64,000 nt of DNA from Actinomycetes bacterium (GCA_021793515.1 JAJYSP010000001.1:118874-182873), one strand, 5' to 3'; counted from the first letter of the stretch, positions 1 through 10,150 are shown. Notes: generated from the sequence alone by a model not told the origin. Numbers and translations are program-made.

Positions 1-236
1 CTCGCGATGGACTTCTTCGCCCGGGTCACGATCGGCTTCTGGCCCGTGATGAGCTCCAGGTCGCGCTGGGCGCCCTCGAGCAGCGAGGCCTGCTGGGTCG
101 CGCGCCCGACGCCCGAGTTCAGGACGATCTTCTCCAGACGCGGCACCTGCATGACGTTGGCCAGACCCAGCTCGGTCTGCAACGCCGCGCGGATCTCCTC
201 GTCGTAACGGGTCTTTAGACGTGGACGCACGCTCAC
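1..236 (-). CDS. rplE: 50S ribosomal protein L5, N-terminal part (cut by window edge)
   Basis: About 78 N-terminal residues of ribosomal protein L5, the 5S-rRNA-binding protein of the large-subunit central protuberance. The protein begins [16 protein letters not shown] and contains the family stretch [16 protein letters not shown]. It starts at a GTG whose last two bases lie in the TGA of rplX, a 4-base GTGA overlap that implies translational coupling. This is the normal L24-L5 order. The C-terminal half lies outside the window. The identity is secure; only completeness is unknown. Confidence 0.93.
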   Translation of the reverse strand, partial: MSVRPRLKTRYDEEIRAALQTELGLANVMQVPRLEKIVLNSGVGRATQQASLLEGAQRDLELITGQKPIVTRAKKSIA

Positions 237-538
237 AGCGCCTCCCCACACTTACGGCAGACGCGCACCTTGGTGCCGTCTACCTCGGCGTACCGGACCT
301 TGGCCGGTCCCTTGTGACCGTCACACCACAGCGCGACGTTGGACACGTGCATCGGCATCACCTTGTCGATGATCCCGGCCTGCATCATGGCGCCGGTCTG
401 CTTGGTGTGTCGCTTGGCGATGTTCAGCCCGTCGAGCACGACCTTGTCGCTCTGGGGCTTGGCCTCTTCGACCATCGCCCGCTCACCGCGGAACTTCCCG
501 GCGATGACGAGCACGTCGTCACCCTTACGAATCCTCAT
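233..538 (-). CDS. rplX: 50S ribosomal protein L24
   Basis: A 101-residue L24, an assembly initiator that binds 23S rRNA near the exit tunnel. The KOW-like opening [19 protein letters not shown] is diagnostic. The C-terminus carries a CRKCGEAL ending typical of bacterial L24. The start shares one base with the rplN stop codon, and the stop overlaps rplE by 4 bases, so the gene sits in a tightly coupled run. Length is normal for the family. Confidence 0.97.
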   Translation of the reverse strand: MRIRKGDDVLVIAGKFRGERAMVEEAKPQSDKVVLDGLNIAKRHTKQTGAMMQAGIIDKVMPMHVSNVALWCDGHKGPAKVRYAEVDGTKVRVCRKCGEAL

Positions 539-906
539 TACAACACCTCCGGCGCCAGCGAAATGATTCGCATGAATTTCTTGTCGCGCAGTTCACGGCC
601 GACGGGCCCGAAGATACGGGTGCCGCGTGGCTGGAGCTGGTCGTTGATCAGCACGGCCGCGTTCTCGTCGAACTTGATGTAGGAGCCGTCGGGACGACGC
701 TTCTCCTTGGCGGTGCGAACGACGACGCAGCGCACCACGTCACCCTTCTTCACCGCGGCGCCCGGGATGGCGTCCTTCACCGTCGCGATGAAGACGTCAC
801 CGATCGAGGCGTAACGACGCCGCGAGCCGCCGAGCACGCGAATGCACAGCACTTCCTTGGCGCCCGAGTTGTCGGCGACCTTGAGTCGGGATTCCTGCTG
901 GATCAT
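538..906 (-). CDS. rplN: 50S ribosomal protein L14
   Basis: A 122-residue L14, the standard family length. It starts [18 protein letters not shown] and ends [10 protein letters not shown], both strongly conserved. L14 binds 23S rRNA at the subunit interface (bridge B8 region). Its start overlaps the rpsQ stop by 4 bases (903-906), continuing the coupled S17-L14-L24 order. Nothing unusual is seen. Confidence 0.98.
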   Translation of the reverse strand: MIQQESRLKVADNSGAKEVLCIRVLGGSRRRYASIGDVFIATVKDAIPGAAVKKGDVVRCVVVRTAKEKRRPDGSYIKFDENAAVLINDQLQPRGTRIFGPVGRELRDKKFMRIISLAPEVL

Positions 907-1184
907 CGCGCACGCTCCACGATCTCGGTCAAGCGCCAGCGCTTCAGCTTGGACAACGGACGGGTCTCCTGGACCCGCACGCGGTCACCGACCTTGGCGT
1001 CGTTGGCCGCATCGTGCACGTACAGCTTCTTCGTGCGCTGGACCGTCTTGCCGTAGCGCGGGTGGCTGACCCGCTCGTTCACGGCGACGACCAACGTCGC
1101 GTTCATCTTGTCCGACACGACGATGCCCTCGCGGACCTTGCGGGGGTTCTCGCGCTTCGTGGGATTGGTCTCGTCAGTCATCAC
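903..1184 (-). CDS. rpsQ: 30S ribosomal protein S17
   Basis: A 93-residue S17, a primary 16S rRNA-binding protein with an OB fold. The core [18 protein letters not shown] and [18 protein letters not shown] are family signatures. A short N-terminal extension ([16 protein letters not shown]) precedes the core, as is common in actinobacteria; an alternative start at the second Met would remove one residue. It overlaps rpmC by 4 bases upstream and rplN by 4 bases downstream. Confidence 0.96.
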   Translation of the reverse strand: MMTDETNPTKRENPRKVREGIVVSDKMNATLVVAVNERVSHPRYGKTVQRTKKLYVHDAANDAKVGDRVRVQETRPLSKLKRWRLTEIVERAR

Positions 1185-1414
1185 TCACCTGCTTCCTGGG
1201 CCTCGGCGGCCGCGATCTCACGCTCGCGGACGAGCGTGGCGAGCCGGGCGATGTCCTTGCGGACCTCGCGCAGCCGCGCGGAGTCGTCCAGCTGGCCGGT
1301 GGCCAACTGGAACCGGAGGTTGAACAGCTCACGGCGCGTCTCGGTGAGACGTTCCACGAGCTCGTTGTCGCCGAGCTGACGCAGCTCGGCGCGACGCTCA
1401 CTGGTCTTGGCCAT
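1181..1414 (-). CDS. rpmC: 50S ribosomal protein L29
   Basis: A 77-residue L29, a two-helix protein at the tunnel exit that forms part of the docking site for SRP and trigger factor. The start at [11 protein letters not shown] was chosen because it gives the family length and because its ATG shares one base with the rplP stop (TGATG). The open frame continues upstream without meaning. The core [18 protein letters not shown] is diagnostic. A short acidic C-terminal tail ([10 protein letters not shown]) exceeds the minimal family length. Confidence 0.96.
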   Translation of the reverse strand: MAKTSERRAELRQLGDNELVERLTETRRELFNLRFQLATGQLDDSARLREVRKDIARLATLVREREIAAAEAQEAGE

Positions 1415-1851
1415 CAGATCGTCACCTCCGGGGTGCCGTGGGTCCCGGGACGCACGATGAACTTCGCCTTGATCGGCAACTTCTGGATGGCGCGCTCCAT
1501 GGCGGCGCGCGCGAGGGCCTCGTCGACCCCACCCAACTCGAACATCACACGGCCGGGCTTGACGACGGCGACCCAGAACTCCGGGTTGCCCTTGCCCGAG
1601 CCCATGCGGGTCTCGGCCGGCTTCTGGGTGACGGGCTTGTCCGGGAAGACCCGGATCCAGACCTTGCCACCACGGCGCACGTGACGGGTCATCGCGATAC
1701 GCGCGGCCTCGATCTGGCGCGCCGTGATCCATCCGGCCTCGAGGGCCTGGATCCCGAAGTCACCGAAGATCAGGTCCGTGCCACCCTTTGCCATCCCGGT
1801 CATGCGGCCGCGCTGCTGCTTGCGGTGCTTCACCTTGCGGGGCATCAACAT
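1414..1851 (-). CDS. rplP: 50S ribosomal protein L16
   Basis: A 145-residue L16, which sits near the A-site tRNA elbow and the peptidyl transferase centre. It opens [17 protein letters not shown] and contains [17 protein letters not shown], both near-invariant. The gene lies 2 bases after rpsC and shares its stop with the rpmC start. Length and order are normal. Confidence 0.98.
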   Translation of the reverse strand: MLMPRKVKHRKQQRGRMTGMAKGGTDLIFGDFGIQALEAGWITARQIEAARIAMTRHVRRGGKVWIRVFPDKPVTQKPAETRMGSGKGNPEFWVAVVKPGRVMFELGGVDEALARAAMERAIQKLPIKAKFIVRPGTHGTPEVTI

Positions 1852-1853
1852 GA

Positions 1854-2783
1854 TTACTCCACGTCCTTTCGAAAGTGCGGCGTGTCGGTGTGATCCTGCG
1901 CCGTGCGACGCTCGATCTCCTCTTCGACACTCAACTGACGCTCGACGTCCTCGGGCGCGACCAGCAGGTCGACCGGCTTCGCCTCGGCGACGACCGGGGC
2001 CACCGGGGCCTCGGACTCGACCTCGGCCGCACGGCGACGACCGCCACCGGCGCGAACGACGCCCTTGGGCGCGGCACCCGAGCCGACCGGTACCGCGTCG
2101 CCGGCCGCCATCGCGGCCTCGCGCACGATCTTCTCGTCGTTGGTCAGCTGGTAGGGCAGGATGTCGCCCTTGTAGATCCAGACTTTCACGCCGATGCGCC
2201 CCGTCGAGGTGCGCGCCTCGCGGAAGCCGTAGTCGATGTCCGCGCGCAACGTGTGCAGCGGGACCCGGCCCTCGCGGTAGGACTCGCGACGCGACATCTC
2301 AGCGCCACCGAGACGGCCCGACGCCTGGATCTTCACGCCCAGTGCGCCGGCCTTCTGCACCGTCTGGATACCACGCTTCATCGCGCGGCGGAAGGCCACG
2401 CGACGGATCAACTGGTCACAGATCCCCTGAGCGATCAGTGCGGCGTCAAGCTCGGGCTGCTTGATCTCTTGGATGTTGAGCGAGATCTTGTTCTTCTGAC
2501 CCGTGATCTTCTCCAGGTCCTTCTTCAAGCGATCAGCCTCACCACCGCGACGACCGATCACGATGCCCGGACGGGCCGTGTGGATGTCGACGCGGATGCG
2601 GTCCGAGTTGCGCTCGATCTCGATGCGGCTCACCGCTGCGCTCTCGAGCTGGCGGGTCAGGTAGTCGCGGATCTTCCAGTCCTCGACGACGAGGTCCTTG
2701 TAACCCTTCTCCTTGAACCACCGCGACTTCCAGTCCGTCGTGATGCCGAGACGGAACCCGTAGGGATTTACCTTCTGACCCAT
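1854..2783 (-). CDS. rpsC: 30S ribosomal protein S3 with extended C-terminus
   Basis: A 309-residue S3, part of the 30S head and the mRNA entry channel. [14 protein letters not shown], the KH-domain segment [17 protein letters not shown] and [31 protein letters not shown] (quoted in part) identify it. The conserved core ends near residue 215. A tail of about 90 residues, rich in Ala, Val and Glu, follows. Actinobacterial S3 proteins are often near 275 residues, so this tail is long but not unprecedented. It directly abuts rplV. Confidence 0.96.
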   Translation of the reverse strand: MGQKVNPYGFRLGITTDWKSRWFKEKGYKDLVVEDWKIRDYLTRQLESAAVSRIEIERNSDRIRVDIHTARPGIVIGRRGGEADRLKKDLEKITGQKNKISLNIQEIKQPELDAALIAQGICDQLIRRVAFRRAMKRGIQTVQKAGALGVKIQASGRLGGAEMSRRESYREGRVPLHTLRADIDYGFREARTSTGRIGVKVWIYKGDILPYQLTNDEKIVREAAMAAGDAVPVGSGAAPKGVVRAGGGRRRAAEVESEAPVAPVVAEAKPVDLLVAPEDVERQLSVEEEIERRTAQDHTDTPHFRKDVE

Positions 2784-3452
2784 TTACTTCTCCGTCTCTT
2801 CGGTCTCGACGACCTCGGTCGCCTCGTCGCTCGCGACCGTCTCGTCGGTCGTCTCGTCGGTCGTCTCAGCCGACTCAGTCGTCTCGACCACGTCGGTTGC
2901 GACCTCGGTCTCGATCACCTCGTTCTCGGCCTCCATCGCCTCGGCTTCCAGCGCCTCGGCCTCCTGGGCGGCCTCGCGCTTGTTGAGGCTCGCCTGCTGG
3001 TCGGCCCGCTTGCGCGAGGACGCCACCCGGCGGCTACGCGACGCGGTCGCCTGGGCGTTGCGCGCGGCGCGCAGGACCTCGAGGCGGTCGTCGTCGAGGC
3101 GCGAGACGATCACGGTGATGTGACAAGCCCGCTTGAGGATCTTGCCGGCGCGTCCACGCGCTCGGGGCGAGAACCGCTTCATCGTGACGCCCTCGTCGGC
3201 GAAGGCCGCCGACACGTAGAGCTCGTCGGCCGACTGGCCGTCGTTGTTGACGGCGTTGGCGACCGCCGAGGCGAGCACCTTGCCGACGACGTCGGCGGCC
3301 TCGCGACTCGTGAGCGCGAGGATCTCGCGTGCGGTGTTCACGTCCTCGCCACGGATCAGGTTGAGTACTACCCGAGCCTTGCTCGCCGACATGTGGTAGC
3401 CGCGCAGTACCGCGCGGGTCCCGGGGCGTTCGTTGGTCTTGGGACCGGTCAT
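2784..3452 (-). CDS. rplV: 50S ribosomal protein L22 with acidic C-terminal tail
   Basis: A 222-residue L22. The first ~115 residues are the normal tunnel-lining domain ([38 protein letters not shown]). The rest is a low-complexity tail dominated by Glu, Thr, Val and Ala. Tails on L22 are known in actinobacteria, and this one is long and strongly acidic. The start shares one base with the rpsS stop, and the gene is directly adjacent to rpsC. Confidence 0.95.
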   Translation of the reverse strand: MTGPKTNERPGTRAVLRGYHMSASKARVVLNLIRGEDVNTAREILALTSREAADVVGKVLASAVANAVNNDGQSADELYVSAAFADEGVTMKRFSPRARGRAGKILKRACHITVIVSRLDDDRLEVLRAARNAQATASRSRRVASSRKRADQQASLNKREAAQEAEALEAEAMEAENEVIETEVATDVVETTESAETTDETTDETVASDEATEVVETEETEK

Positions 3453-3730
3453 TATCGCCTACCCGTCTTTTCCTGGCCCGCGTGGAACCGGAAGGTCCGC
3501 GTCGGGGCGAACTCGCCGAGCTTGTGGCCAACCATCGACTCGTTGACGAAGACCGGCACGTGACGACGGCCATCGTGGACGGCGAAGGTGTGTCCGACCA
3601 TGTCGGGGATGACGGTCGAACGACGGCTCCAGGTCTTGATGACCTTCTTCTCGTTGGCCGCGTTCATGGCATCCACCTTCTTCAACAGGTGGGCGTCGAT
3701 GAACGGACCCTTCTTCAAGCTGCGTGACAT
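3452..3730 (-). CDS. rpsS: 30S ribosomal protein S19
   Basis: A 92-residue S19, which binds the 30S head with S13. [19 protein letters not shown] and the downstream [23 protein letters not shown] (quoted in part) are diagnostic. It lies 3 bases after rplB, and its stop overlaps the rplV start by one base. Standard length and position. Confidence 0.98.
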   Translation of the reverse strand: MSRSLKKGPFIDAHLLKKVDAMNAANEKKVIKTWSRRSTVIPDMVGHTFAVHDGRRHVPVFVNESMVGHKLGEFAPTRTFRFHAGQEKTGRR

Positions 3731-3733
3731 TTC

Positions 3734-4567
3734 CTACCTCCGCGATCCGCGTCCGCGACGACGTCGAATGATGAGCGCGTCCGAGGACTTCGGCAGACGC
3801 GTACGACCTTCTGGCTGACCCCACGGGGAGACCGGGTGGCGTCCACCCGAGGTCTTGCCCTCACCACCACCGAGTGGGTGGTCGACGGGGTTCATGGCCA
3901 CACCGCGGGTCTGGGGACGAATGCCCTTCCAACGGTTACGACCGGCCTTACCGACCTTGATGAGCTCGTGCTCGGAGTTACCGATCTCGCCGAGCGTGGC
4001 GCGGCAGTCGATCGGCACGCGGCGCATCTCGGTCGAGGGCAGGCGCAGGGTGGCGAAACCGCCGTCCTTGGCGACGAGCTGAACGCTCATGCCGGCGCTA
4101 CGGGCCATCTTGCCACCGCCACCGGGACGCAGCTCGACGTTGTGCACGGTCGAACCGGTCGGGATGAAGCGCATCGGCAGGGCGTTACCCGTGCGGATGT
4201 CGGCCTTGGGGCCCGAGGCGACGACGTCGCCGACCTTGAGTCCCTGGGCGGCCAGGATGTAGCGCTTCTCGCCGTCGGCGTAGTGCAGCAGGGCGATACG
4301 ACACGAGCGGTTCGGGTCGTACTCGATGGCCGCGACCGTGGCCGGCACGCCGTCCTTGTTGCGCTTGAAGTCGATGACGCGGTACTGCTGCTTGTGGCCA
4401 CCGCCGCGGTGACGCGACGTCTTGCGGCCGTAGCTGTTGCGTCCGCCCGTGCGGGGCTTGGGCTCGAGCAGCGACTTCTCGGGGCGGTCCTTGGTGATCT
4501 CGGCGAAGTCCGAGACCGTCTGGAACCGGCGGCCCGGGCTCGTGGGTTTGCGGTGACGCAGTGCCAT
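3734..4567 (-). CDS. rplB: 50S ribosomal protein L2
   Basis: A 277-residue L2, required for subunit association and peptidyl transferase assembly. It has the expected start [15 protein letters not shown], the central [18 protein letters not shown], and the C-terminal [20 protein letters not shown] with the conserved His of the peptidyl-transferase-proximal loop. It lies 8 bases after rplW. Normal length. Confidence 0.98.
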   Translation of the reverse strand: MALRHRKPTSPGRRFQTVSDFAEITKDRPEKSLLEPKPRTGGRNSYGRKTSRHRGGGHKQQYRVIDFKRNKDGVPATVAAIEYDPNRSCRIALLHYADGEKRYILAAQGLKVGDVVASGPKADIRTGNALPMRFIPTGSTVHNVELRPGGGGKMARSAGMSVQLVAKDGGFATLRLPSTEMRRVPIDCRATLGEIGNSEHELIKVGKAGRNRWKGIRPQTRGVAMNPVDHPLGGGEGKTSGGRHPVSPWGQPEGRTRLPKSSDALIIRRRRGRGSRR

Positions 4568-4575
4568 GGCGTTCC

Positions 4576-4866
4576 TTAACTCTCGAAGAGGTTGATCGTG
4601 TCGCCCTGGCGCAGGGTGACGATGGCGCGCTTGGAGCCGGGCCGCGAGCCGCGCACACCGGTGCGCAGGTTGCGGGTCGACTTGCCCTTGCGGTTGAGGG
4701 TGTTGACGTTGACGACCTTCACGCTGAAGGCCTGCTCAACGGCGTTGCGTACGTCGATCTTGGTGGCCCGAGGGTCCACCACGAAGACGTAGGTGCCCCG
4801 GTCCATCAGGGCGTAGGTCTTCTCAGAGATCACTGGTCGGATCAGGATACTCATGGCATCGCGCAT
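4576..4866 (-). CDS. rplW: 50S ribosomal protein L23
   Basis: A 96-residue L23, a tunnel-exit protein that docks trigger factor and SRP. The recognisable core starts [20 protein letters not shown]. The start at 4866 (MRDAMS) shares bases with the rplD stop (TGATG); an internal ATG four codons later (MSILIRP) is an equally plausible initiator. The two choices differ only by MRDA. Confidence 0.95.
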   Translation of the reverse strand: MRDAMSILIRPVISEKTYALMDRGTYVFVVDPRATKIDVRNAVEQAFSVKVVNVNTLNRKGKSTRNLRTGVRGSRPGSKRAIVTLRQGDTINLFES

Positions 4867-5546
4867 CAGTTGACCTCCTTGGCCCGGGGCAACGTGGCGT
4901 CGGTGAAGAGCACCCAGTCGGCGTCGAGCACGTCGTACGCGTTGATCTCGAGCGCGTCGATGGTCTTGACGTGGTCGAGGTTGTTGAACGAGCGGCGCGC
5001 GACGGTGTCGGTGTCGGCGAGCACGACGAGGATCTTGCCCTCGAGGCCGAGCGCGCCGAGCGCGCCGAGCGCGGCCTTGGTCTTGGGCTCACTCCAGGTG
5101 CCAAAGGAGTCCACGAGGGCTACGCGCGACTCGGCCGCGCGGTCCGACAGCGCCGAGTGCAGCGCGAGGCGGATCATCTTCTTGGGCGTCTTCTGGTCGT
5201 ACTTGCGCGGCTTGGGCCCGAGCGCGATGCCACCGCCGGGGTAGTGCGGCGCACGGATGGTGCCCTGGCGGGCCCCACCGGTGCCCTTCTGGCGGAACGG
5301 CTTCTTGCCACCACCGGAGACCTCTTTGCGGGTCTTGGTCGACTGGGTGCCCGCGCGCTTCGCGGCGAGCTGGGCCGTCACGACCTGGTGCAGCACGGCC
5401 ATGTTCGGCTCGATGCCGAAGATGGTCGGCTCGAGCTCGACCGTGCCGAGCGTCGCGCCGTCGAGGCTGCGGCGCTCGACGCTGCGTGAGGCGGGTGCGG
5501 GCCGGTCCTTCTTGACGGGTCCGCGCAGGGTAAAGACGTCGCTCAT
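4866..5546 (-). CDS. rplD: 50S ribosomal protein L4
   Basis: A 226-residue L4, which lines the exit tunnel and in some bacteria autoregulates its operon. The extended-loop segment GGGKKPFRQKGTGGARQG and HYPGGGIALGPKPRKY are family signatures. It overlaps rplC by 4 bases. Because L4 is the classical S10-operon autoregulator in enterobacteria, the structured leader upstream of rplC (6203-6354) is worth comparing, but no L4 site can be asserted from sequence alone. Confidence 0.97.
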   Translation of the reverse strand: MSDVFTLRGPVKKDRPAPASRSVERRSLDGATLGTVELEPTIFGIEPNMAVLHQVVTAQLAAKRAGTQSTKTRKEVSGGGKKPFRQKGTGGARQGTIRAPHYPGGGIALGPKPRKYDQKTPKKMIRLALHSALSDRAAESRVALVDSFGTWSEPKTKAALGALGALGLEGKILVVLADTDTVARRSFNNLDHVKTIDALEINAYDVLDADWVLFTDATLPRAKEVN

Positions 5547-6202
5547 CGCAGACCTCCGGCCTTCATCGGGTTCTTCACCGAGGTGCGAAGCACCACGACC
5601 CCGCCACGCGGGCCCGGGACGGCGCCCTTGACGAGTACGAGGTGCCGGTCCACGTCCACGCCGACCACCTCGAGGTTGGTCGTCGTGACCTGACCGCCAC
5701 CCATCCGACCGGCCATGCGCGTGCCCTTAAAGACACGGCCCGGCGTCGAGCAGGCGCCGATAGAGCCGGGTGCGCGGTGGTGCTTGTGGTTACCGTGCGC
5801 GCCGCCTTGGCCCTTGAAGTTGTGGCGCTTCATGCCACCGGCGAAGCCCTTGCCCTTGGCAACGGCGGTCGCGTCGATCTTCTCGCCCTTCTCGAAGGTG
5901 CTCGCGAGGATCTCCTGGCCGACCACGTACCCCGCGACATCGTCGAGACGCAGCTCGACGAGCTTGGTGCCCGGCGCAACGCCGGCCTTCTCGAAGTGTC
6001 CGAGCTCGGGCTTGGTCAGGGTATTCACCCGACGCGTGCCCCAGGTCACCTGGACGGCGCTGTAGCCCTCCTTCTCGGGGGTCTTCACCTGGACGACGCG
6101 GGCCGGGCTCACCCGTACCACCGTGACGGGAACGGCCCGGTTCTGGTCATCCCAGATCTGGGTCATGCCCACCTTCTCGCCGACGATCGCTTTGGTCGCC
6201 AC
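5543..6202 (-). CDS. rplC: 50S ribosomal protein L3
   Basis: A 219-residue L3, an early 23S-rRNA-binding assembly protein. MATKAIVGEKVGMTQIWDD, the glycine-rich KGKGFAGGMKRHNFKGQGGA and RAPGSIGACSTPGRVFKGTR (quoted in part) identify it. Unlike the usual arrangement it is not directly behind rpsJ: 210 bases with a terminator-like hairpin, a promoter and a leader hairpin separate the two. rplC is therefore likely the first gene of its own transcript. Confidence 0.97.
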   Translation of the reverse strand: MATKAIVGEKVGMTQIWDDQNRAVPVTVVRVSPARVVQVKTPEKEGYSAVQVTWGTRRVNTLTKPELGHFEKAGVAPGTKLVELRLDDVAGYVVGQEILASTFEKGEKIDATAVAKGKGFAGGMKRHNFKGQGGAHGNHKHHRAPGSIGACSTPGRVFKGTRMAGRMGGGQVTTTNLEVVGVDVDRHLVLVKGAVPGPRGGVVVLRTSVKNPMKAGGLR

Positions 6203-6249
6203 GTTTGCCTCTCTCTGCTGTTCTGAGCGTCGGTTCCCGACACACAGAC

Positions 6250-6280
6250 GCTCCGTTCAGGTGATAAACCCGAACGGAGC
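6250..6280 (-). promoter_or_regulatory. Perfect 9-bp hairpin in the rplC leader
   Basis: The arms GCTCCGTTC (6250-6258) and GAACGGAGC (6272-6280) are perfectly complementary around a 13-base loop. The hairpin lies about 48 bases upstream of the rplC start, inside the transcript expected from the promoter at 6361-6390. It could be a regulatory leader element or an RNA-processing site. It has no U-tract, so a role as a simple terminator is unlikely. Confidence 0.55.
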
Positions 6281-6360
6281 GCTCGACTGGTTCGGTTCAG
6301 CGTCCCTCCGAAGAGGCAACTGAACACATCACTTTTCCCACCCCGAAAGGCGGGCTACCT

Positions 6361-6390
6361 ACCGTACACCATCGGACCCCGCCGGCGCAA
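6361..6390 (-). promoter_or_regulatory. Predicted promoter for the rplC-rplE transcript
   Basis: On the minus strand a TTGCGC -35 (6385-6390) is followed after exactly 18 bases by a TACGGT -10 (6361-6366). This matches three other promoters in the window (rpsL, rpoB, rplJ). The -35 lies within the stem and loop of the hairpin at 6377-6404. The predicted RNA start near 6354 leaves a leader of about 150 bases before rplC. Confidence 0.6.
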
Positions 6391-6404
6391 AGGCGCCGAC
6401 GGGG
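6377..6404 (-). terminator. GC-rich hairpin directly after rpsJ
   Basis: The arms 6377-6388 and 6393-6404 form a 12-bp stem with one G-T wobble and a 4-base loop, 8 bases past the rpsJ stop. There is no clear U-tract, as is common for actinobacterial terminators. It should end or attenuate the rpsL-rpsJ transcript. The same bases hold the -35 of the next promoter. Confidence 0.6.
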
Positions 6405-6412
6405 TTGACGGG

Positions 6413-6736
6413 TCAACCTTGACGAATCTTGATTTCGATGTCCACGCCCGCCGGTAGGTCGAGTCGCTGGAGCGAGTCGACCGTCTTGGCGGTGTGGTCC
6501 ACAATGTCGAGCAGGCGCTTGTGCACCCGCATCTCGAAGTGCTCGCGGCTGTCCTTGTGCTTGTGGGGACCGCGAACCACCGTGTAGCGGTGGGTCTCGG
6601 TCGGCAGCGGCACCGGTCCCTGGACGCGGGCGTTGGTCCGTTCGACCGTCTGGACGATCTTCGCCGTTGACTGGTCGAGGACTCCGTGGTCGAAGGCCTT
6701 CAGCCGGATCCGGATCATTTGACGGTTGTCGGCCAC
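6413..6736 (-). CDS. rpsJ: 30S ribosomal protein S10
   Basis: A 107-residue S10 (NusE), a 30S head protein that also joins the NusB antitermination complex. [20 protein letters not shown] and the C-terminal [14 protein letters not shown] fix the identity. A GTG start at 6736 gives [12 protein letters not shown] and the usual family length; an internal ATG would shorten it by six residues. It follows tuf by 2 bases and so appears to be the last gene of the str transcript rather than the first gene of the S10 operon. Confidence 0.96.
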   Translation of the reverse strand: MADNRQMIRIRLKAFDHGVLDQSTAKIVQTVERTNARVQGPVPLPTETHRYTVVRGPHKHKDSREHFEMRVHKRLLDIVDHTAKTVDSLQRLDLPAGVDIEIKIRQG

Positions 6737-6738
6737 GA

Positions 6739-7926
6739 CTACTTCACGATCTTCGTGACGCGGCCCGAACCCACCGTGCGGCCACCCTCGCGGATGGAGA
6801 AGGTCAGGCCCTCTTCCATGGCGATCGGCTTGCCGAGGGTCACGACCATCTCGGTGTTGTCACCGGGCATGACCATCTCGGTGCCCGCGGGCAGCTCGAT
6901 GGTGCCGGTGACGTCCGTGGTGCGGAAGTAGAACTGCGGCCGGTAGTTCGCGAAGAACGGCTTGTGACGGCCACCCTCCTCCTTGGTCAAGACGTAGACC
7001 GAGGCCTCGAAGACGGTGTGGGGCGTGATCGAACCGGGCTTGCAGAGCACCTGGCCGCGCTCGACGTCCTCCTTCTTCGTGCCACGAAGCAGGGCGCCGA
7101 GGTTGTCGCCGGCCTGACCCTGGTCGAGGAGCTTGCGGAACATCTCGATGCCGGTGACGGTCGTCTTGGTGGTCGGGCGAAGGCCCACCATCTCGACTTC
7201 GTCGCCGACCTTGACGACGCCCTGCTCGACCTTGCCGGTCACGACGGTGCCGCGGCCGGTGATGGACATGACGTCCTCGATGGACATGAGGAACGGCTTG
7301 TCCGTCGAGCGCTGGGGCTCGGGGATGTAACTGTCGACCGCGTCCATGAGCTCCATGACCTTGTCGCCCCACGCCTCGTCGCCCTCGAGGGCCTTCAGCG
7401 CAGAGACGCGAACGATCGGGGTGTCGTCACCGGGGAAGTCGTAGCTGGTCAGCAGCTCGCGAACTTCCATCTCGACGAGCTCGAGCAGCTCCTCGTCCTC
7501 GACCATGTCGGCCTTGTTGAGGGCTACGACGATGTAGGGCACACCCACCTGGCGCGCGAGCAGCACGTGCTCACGGGTCTGTGGCATCGGGCCGTCGGTC
7601 GCCGAGACGACCAGGATCGCGCCGTCGACCTGGGCGGCGCCGGTGATCATGTTCTTGACGTAGTCCGCGTGACCGGGCATGTCGACGTGGGCGTAGTGGC
7701 GGTTCGCCGTCTCGTACTCGACGTGGGCGATGGAAATCGTGATACCGCGCTGGCGCTCCTCGGGGGCCTTGTCGATCTGGTCGAACGGCGTGAAGGCCGT
7801 GCCGGGCAGACGGGTGGACAGTACCTTGGTGATCGCGGCCGTCAACGTCGTCTTGCCGTGGTCAATGTGACCCATCGTGCCGATGTTGACGTGCGGCTTC
7901 GTGCGCTCGAACTTCTGCTTTGCCAT
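6739..7926 (-). CDS. tuf: Elongation factor Tu
   Basis: A 395-residue EF-Tu, the GTPase that delivers aminoacyl-tRNA. The G1 motif GHIDHGKTT near residue 20, [12 protein letters not shown] near 81, NKADM and the C-terminal [15 protein letters not shown] are all intact. It is preceded by fusA after a 111-base gap and followed immediately by rpsJ. No internal promoter of the type seen elsewhere in the block was evident in that gap. Confidence 0.98.
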   Translation of the reverse strand: MAKQKFERTKPHVNIGTMGHIDHGKTTLTAAITKVLSTRLPGTAFTPFDQIDKAPEERQRGITISIAHVEYETANRHYAHVDMPGHADYVKNMITGAAQVDGAILVVSATDGPMPQTREHVLLARQVGVPYIVVALNKADMVEDEELLELVEMEVRELLTSYDFPGDDTPIVRVSALKALEGDEAWGDKVMELMDAVDSYIPEPQRSTDKPFLMSIEDVMSITGRGTVVTGKVEQGVVKVGDEVEMVGLRPTTKTTVTGIEMFRKLLDQGQAGDNLGALLRGTKKEDVERGQVLCKPGSITPHTVFEASVYVLTKEEGGRHKPFFANYRPQFYFRTTDVTGTIELPAGTEMVMPGDNTEMVVTLGKPIAMEEGLTFSIREGGRTVGSGRVTKIVK

Positions 7927-8037
7927 TGTCGGGGACTAACTTTCTCTCTCGTGACGGGCCCGCGGTGGGCTCGTCTGGTTTCTTGCGGCCCGCCCCGACG
8001 ACGGTTTGGACCTCAAATGCACTGGTTGCCCAGCCTC

Positions 8038-10128
8038 TTACGCGCCAGTGGCCTTCGCGACGATCTCCTTGGCGATCGCGTCCGGGACTTCCGCGTACGA
8101 GTGGAACTGCATGGTGTACGTCGCGCGCCCCTGGGTGCGCGAACGCAGGTCAGTAGCGTAGCCGAACATGTCGGCCAGTGGCACCAGCGCGCGAATTGCC
8201 TGGCTGTTGCCCCTTTGCTCCATACCCTCGATCCGGCCGCGCCGGCTCGAGAGGTCACCGATGACGTCGCCCATGTAGTCCTCGGGCGTGACGACCTCGA
8301 CGGCCATCACGGGCTCCAACAGGACGGGACTGGCCAGGCGAGCGGCCTTCTTGACCGCGATCGAACCAGCGATCTTGAAGGCCATCTCCGAGGAGTCCAC
8401 GTCGTGGTAGCTACCGAAGGTGAGCCGCACGCGCACGTCCACGACCGGGTATCCGGCGAGCACGCCCGAGGTCAGCGCCTCGGTGATGCCCTGGTTGACC
8501 GGCTGGATGTACTCCTTGGGGATGACGCCACCGGTGATCTCGTCGACGAACTCGTAGCCACCGCCGGGTCCGGTGGGCTCGAGGGTGATCACCACGTGGC
8601 CGTACTGACCCTTACCACCGGTCTGGCGGACGTACTTCTCTTCGACCTTCTCGACCTTCTTGCGGATGGTCTCGCGGTAGGCGACCTGGGGCTTGCCGAC
8701 GTTGGCGTCCACCGAGAACTCGCGCAGCATGCGGTCCACGAGCACCTCGAGGTGCAGCTCGCCCATACCCGAGATGACCGTCTGACCGGTCTCCTCGTCG
8801 GTGCGAACGCGGAACGTCGGGTCCTCCTCGGAGAGCGCGTAGAGCGCCTTGCCGAGCTTCTCCTGGTCGGCCTTGGTCTTGGGCTCAACGGCGACGTGGA
8901 TGACCGGCTCGGGGAAGGTGAGGGTCTCCAGCTGGACGGGGCTCGACGTGTCCGACAGGGTGTCACCCGTCGTGACCTGCTTCAAGCCCACCGCGGCGAC
9001 GATGTCGCCGGTACGGATGGTGTCGAGGTCCTCGCGGTTGTTGGCGTGCATCAAGAGCAGGCGGCCGAGCCGCTCCTTCTTCATGCCCTTCGTGGTGTTG
9101 ACGACCGTCTCGCCCTTCTCGAGCGAACCCGAGTAGACGCGCAGGTAGGTCAACTTGCCCACGTAGGGGTCAGTCATGATCTTGAAGGCGAGCGCCGAGA
9201 AGGGCTCGTCGTCGCTCGGCTTGCGCTCGACGACCTCTTCCTTGCCGGGCTTGGTCCCCTGGGTCGGGGGCAGGTCCACCGGCGAGGGCAGGTAGTCCAC
9301 GACCGCGTCGAGCATGGGCTGGACGCCCTTGTTCTTGAAGGCGGTGCCGTTCAGGATCGGGACGCAGTGGTTCTCGAGGGTGCCCACGCGCAGTGCGCGG
9401 TGGATGTCGGCGGGGGTGATCGTCTCCTCGGAGAGGACCTTCTCCATCAGTTCGTCGTCAAAGGTCGTCAGCACGTCCAGCAGGGCCGTGTGGTACTGCT
9501 CGGCCTGGGCGCGCAGCGCCTCGGGGATCTCGACCTCGTCGTAGTTCTCGCCGCGGTCGTCGTCGTGCCAGATCAGGGCCTTCATCGTCGTGAGGTCGAC
9601 GAGGCCCTGGTAGTTGGACTCGGCGCCGATCGGCAGCTGGATGACCGCGGGCACGCAGTCGAGGCGGTCGGCGATCATGTCGACGCAGCGGAAGAAGTCC
9701 GCCCCGACGCGGTCCATCTTGTTCACGAAGCAGATACGCGGCACGTGGTACTTGTTGGCCTGGCGCCAGACCGTCTCGGTCTGGGGCTCGACACCCGCCA
9801 CGGCGTCAAAGACCGCGACGGCGCCGTCGAGCACGCGCAACGAGCGCTCCACCTCGACGGTGAAGTCCACGTGGCCGGGGGTGTCGATGATGTTGATCCG
9901 GTGACCGTTCCAGTGACAGGTGGTCGCGGCCGAGGTGATGGTGATCCCGCGCTCTTGCTCCTGGACCATCCAGTCCATGGTCGCGGCGCCCTCGTGGACC
10001 TCACCGATCTTGTAGTTCTTGCCCGTGTAGAACAGGATCCGTTCGGTCGTCGTGGTCTTGCCGGCGTCGATGTGCGCCATGATGCCGATGTTGCGGACCT
10101 TGTCCAGGGGGATTTCACGTGCGGTCAT
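8038..10128 (-). CDS. fusA: Elongation factor G
   Basis: A 696-residue EF-G, the translocation GTPase. The start was placed at [17 protein letters not shown], which gives the normal length; the open frame upstream is in-frame run-on through rpsG. Motifs include the P-loop [34 protein letters not shown] and the domain IV region [17 protein letters not shown]. It lies 22 bases after rpsG. No fusidic-acid-resistance inference is made. Confidence 0.98.
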   Translation of the reverse strand: MTAREIPLDKVRNIGIMAHIDAGKTTTTERILFYTGKNYKIGEVHEGAATMDWMVQEQERGITITSAATTCHWNGHRINIIDTPGHVDFTVEVERSLRVLDGAVAVFDAVAGVEPQTETVWRQANKYHVPRICFVNKMDRVGADFFRCVDMIADRLDCVPAVIQLPIGAESNYQGLVDLTTMKALIWHDDDRGENYDEVEIPEALRAQAEQYHTALLDVLTTFDDELMEKVLSEETITPADIHRALRVGTLENHCVPILNGTAFKNKGVQPMLDAVVDYLPSPVDLPPTQGTKPGKEEVVERKPSDDEPFSALAFKIMTDPYVGKLTYLRVYSGSLEKGETVVNTTKGMKKERLGRLLLMHANNREDLDTIRTGDIVAAVGLKQVTTGDTLSDTSSPVQLETLTFPEPVIHVAVEPKTKADQEKLGKALYALSEEDPTFRVRTDEETGQTVISGMGELHLEVLVDRMLREFSVDANVGKPQVAYRETIRKKVEKVEEKYVRQTGGKGQYGHVVITLEPTGPGGGYEFVDEITGGVIPKEYIQPVNQGITEALTSGVLAGYPVVDVRVRLTFGSYHDVDSSEMAFKIAGSIAVKKAARLASPVLLEPVMAVEVVTPEDYMGDVIGDLSSRRGRIEGMEQRGNSQAIRALVPLADMFGYATDLRSRTQGRATYTMQFHSYAEVPDAIAKEIVAKATGA

Positions 10129-10150
10129 AGTGATCGGGTTTTCTCTCTCG

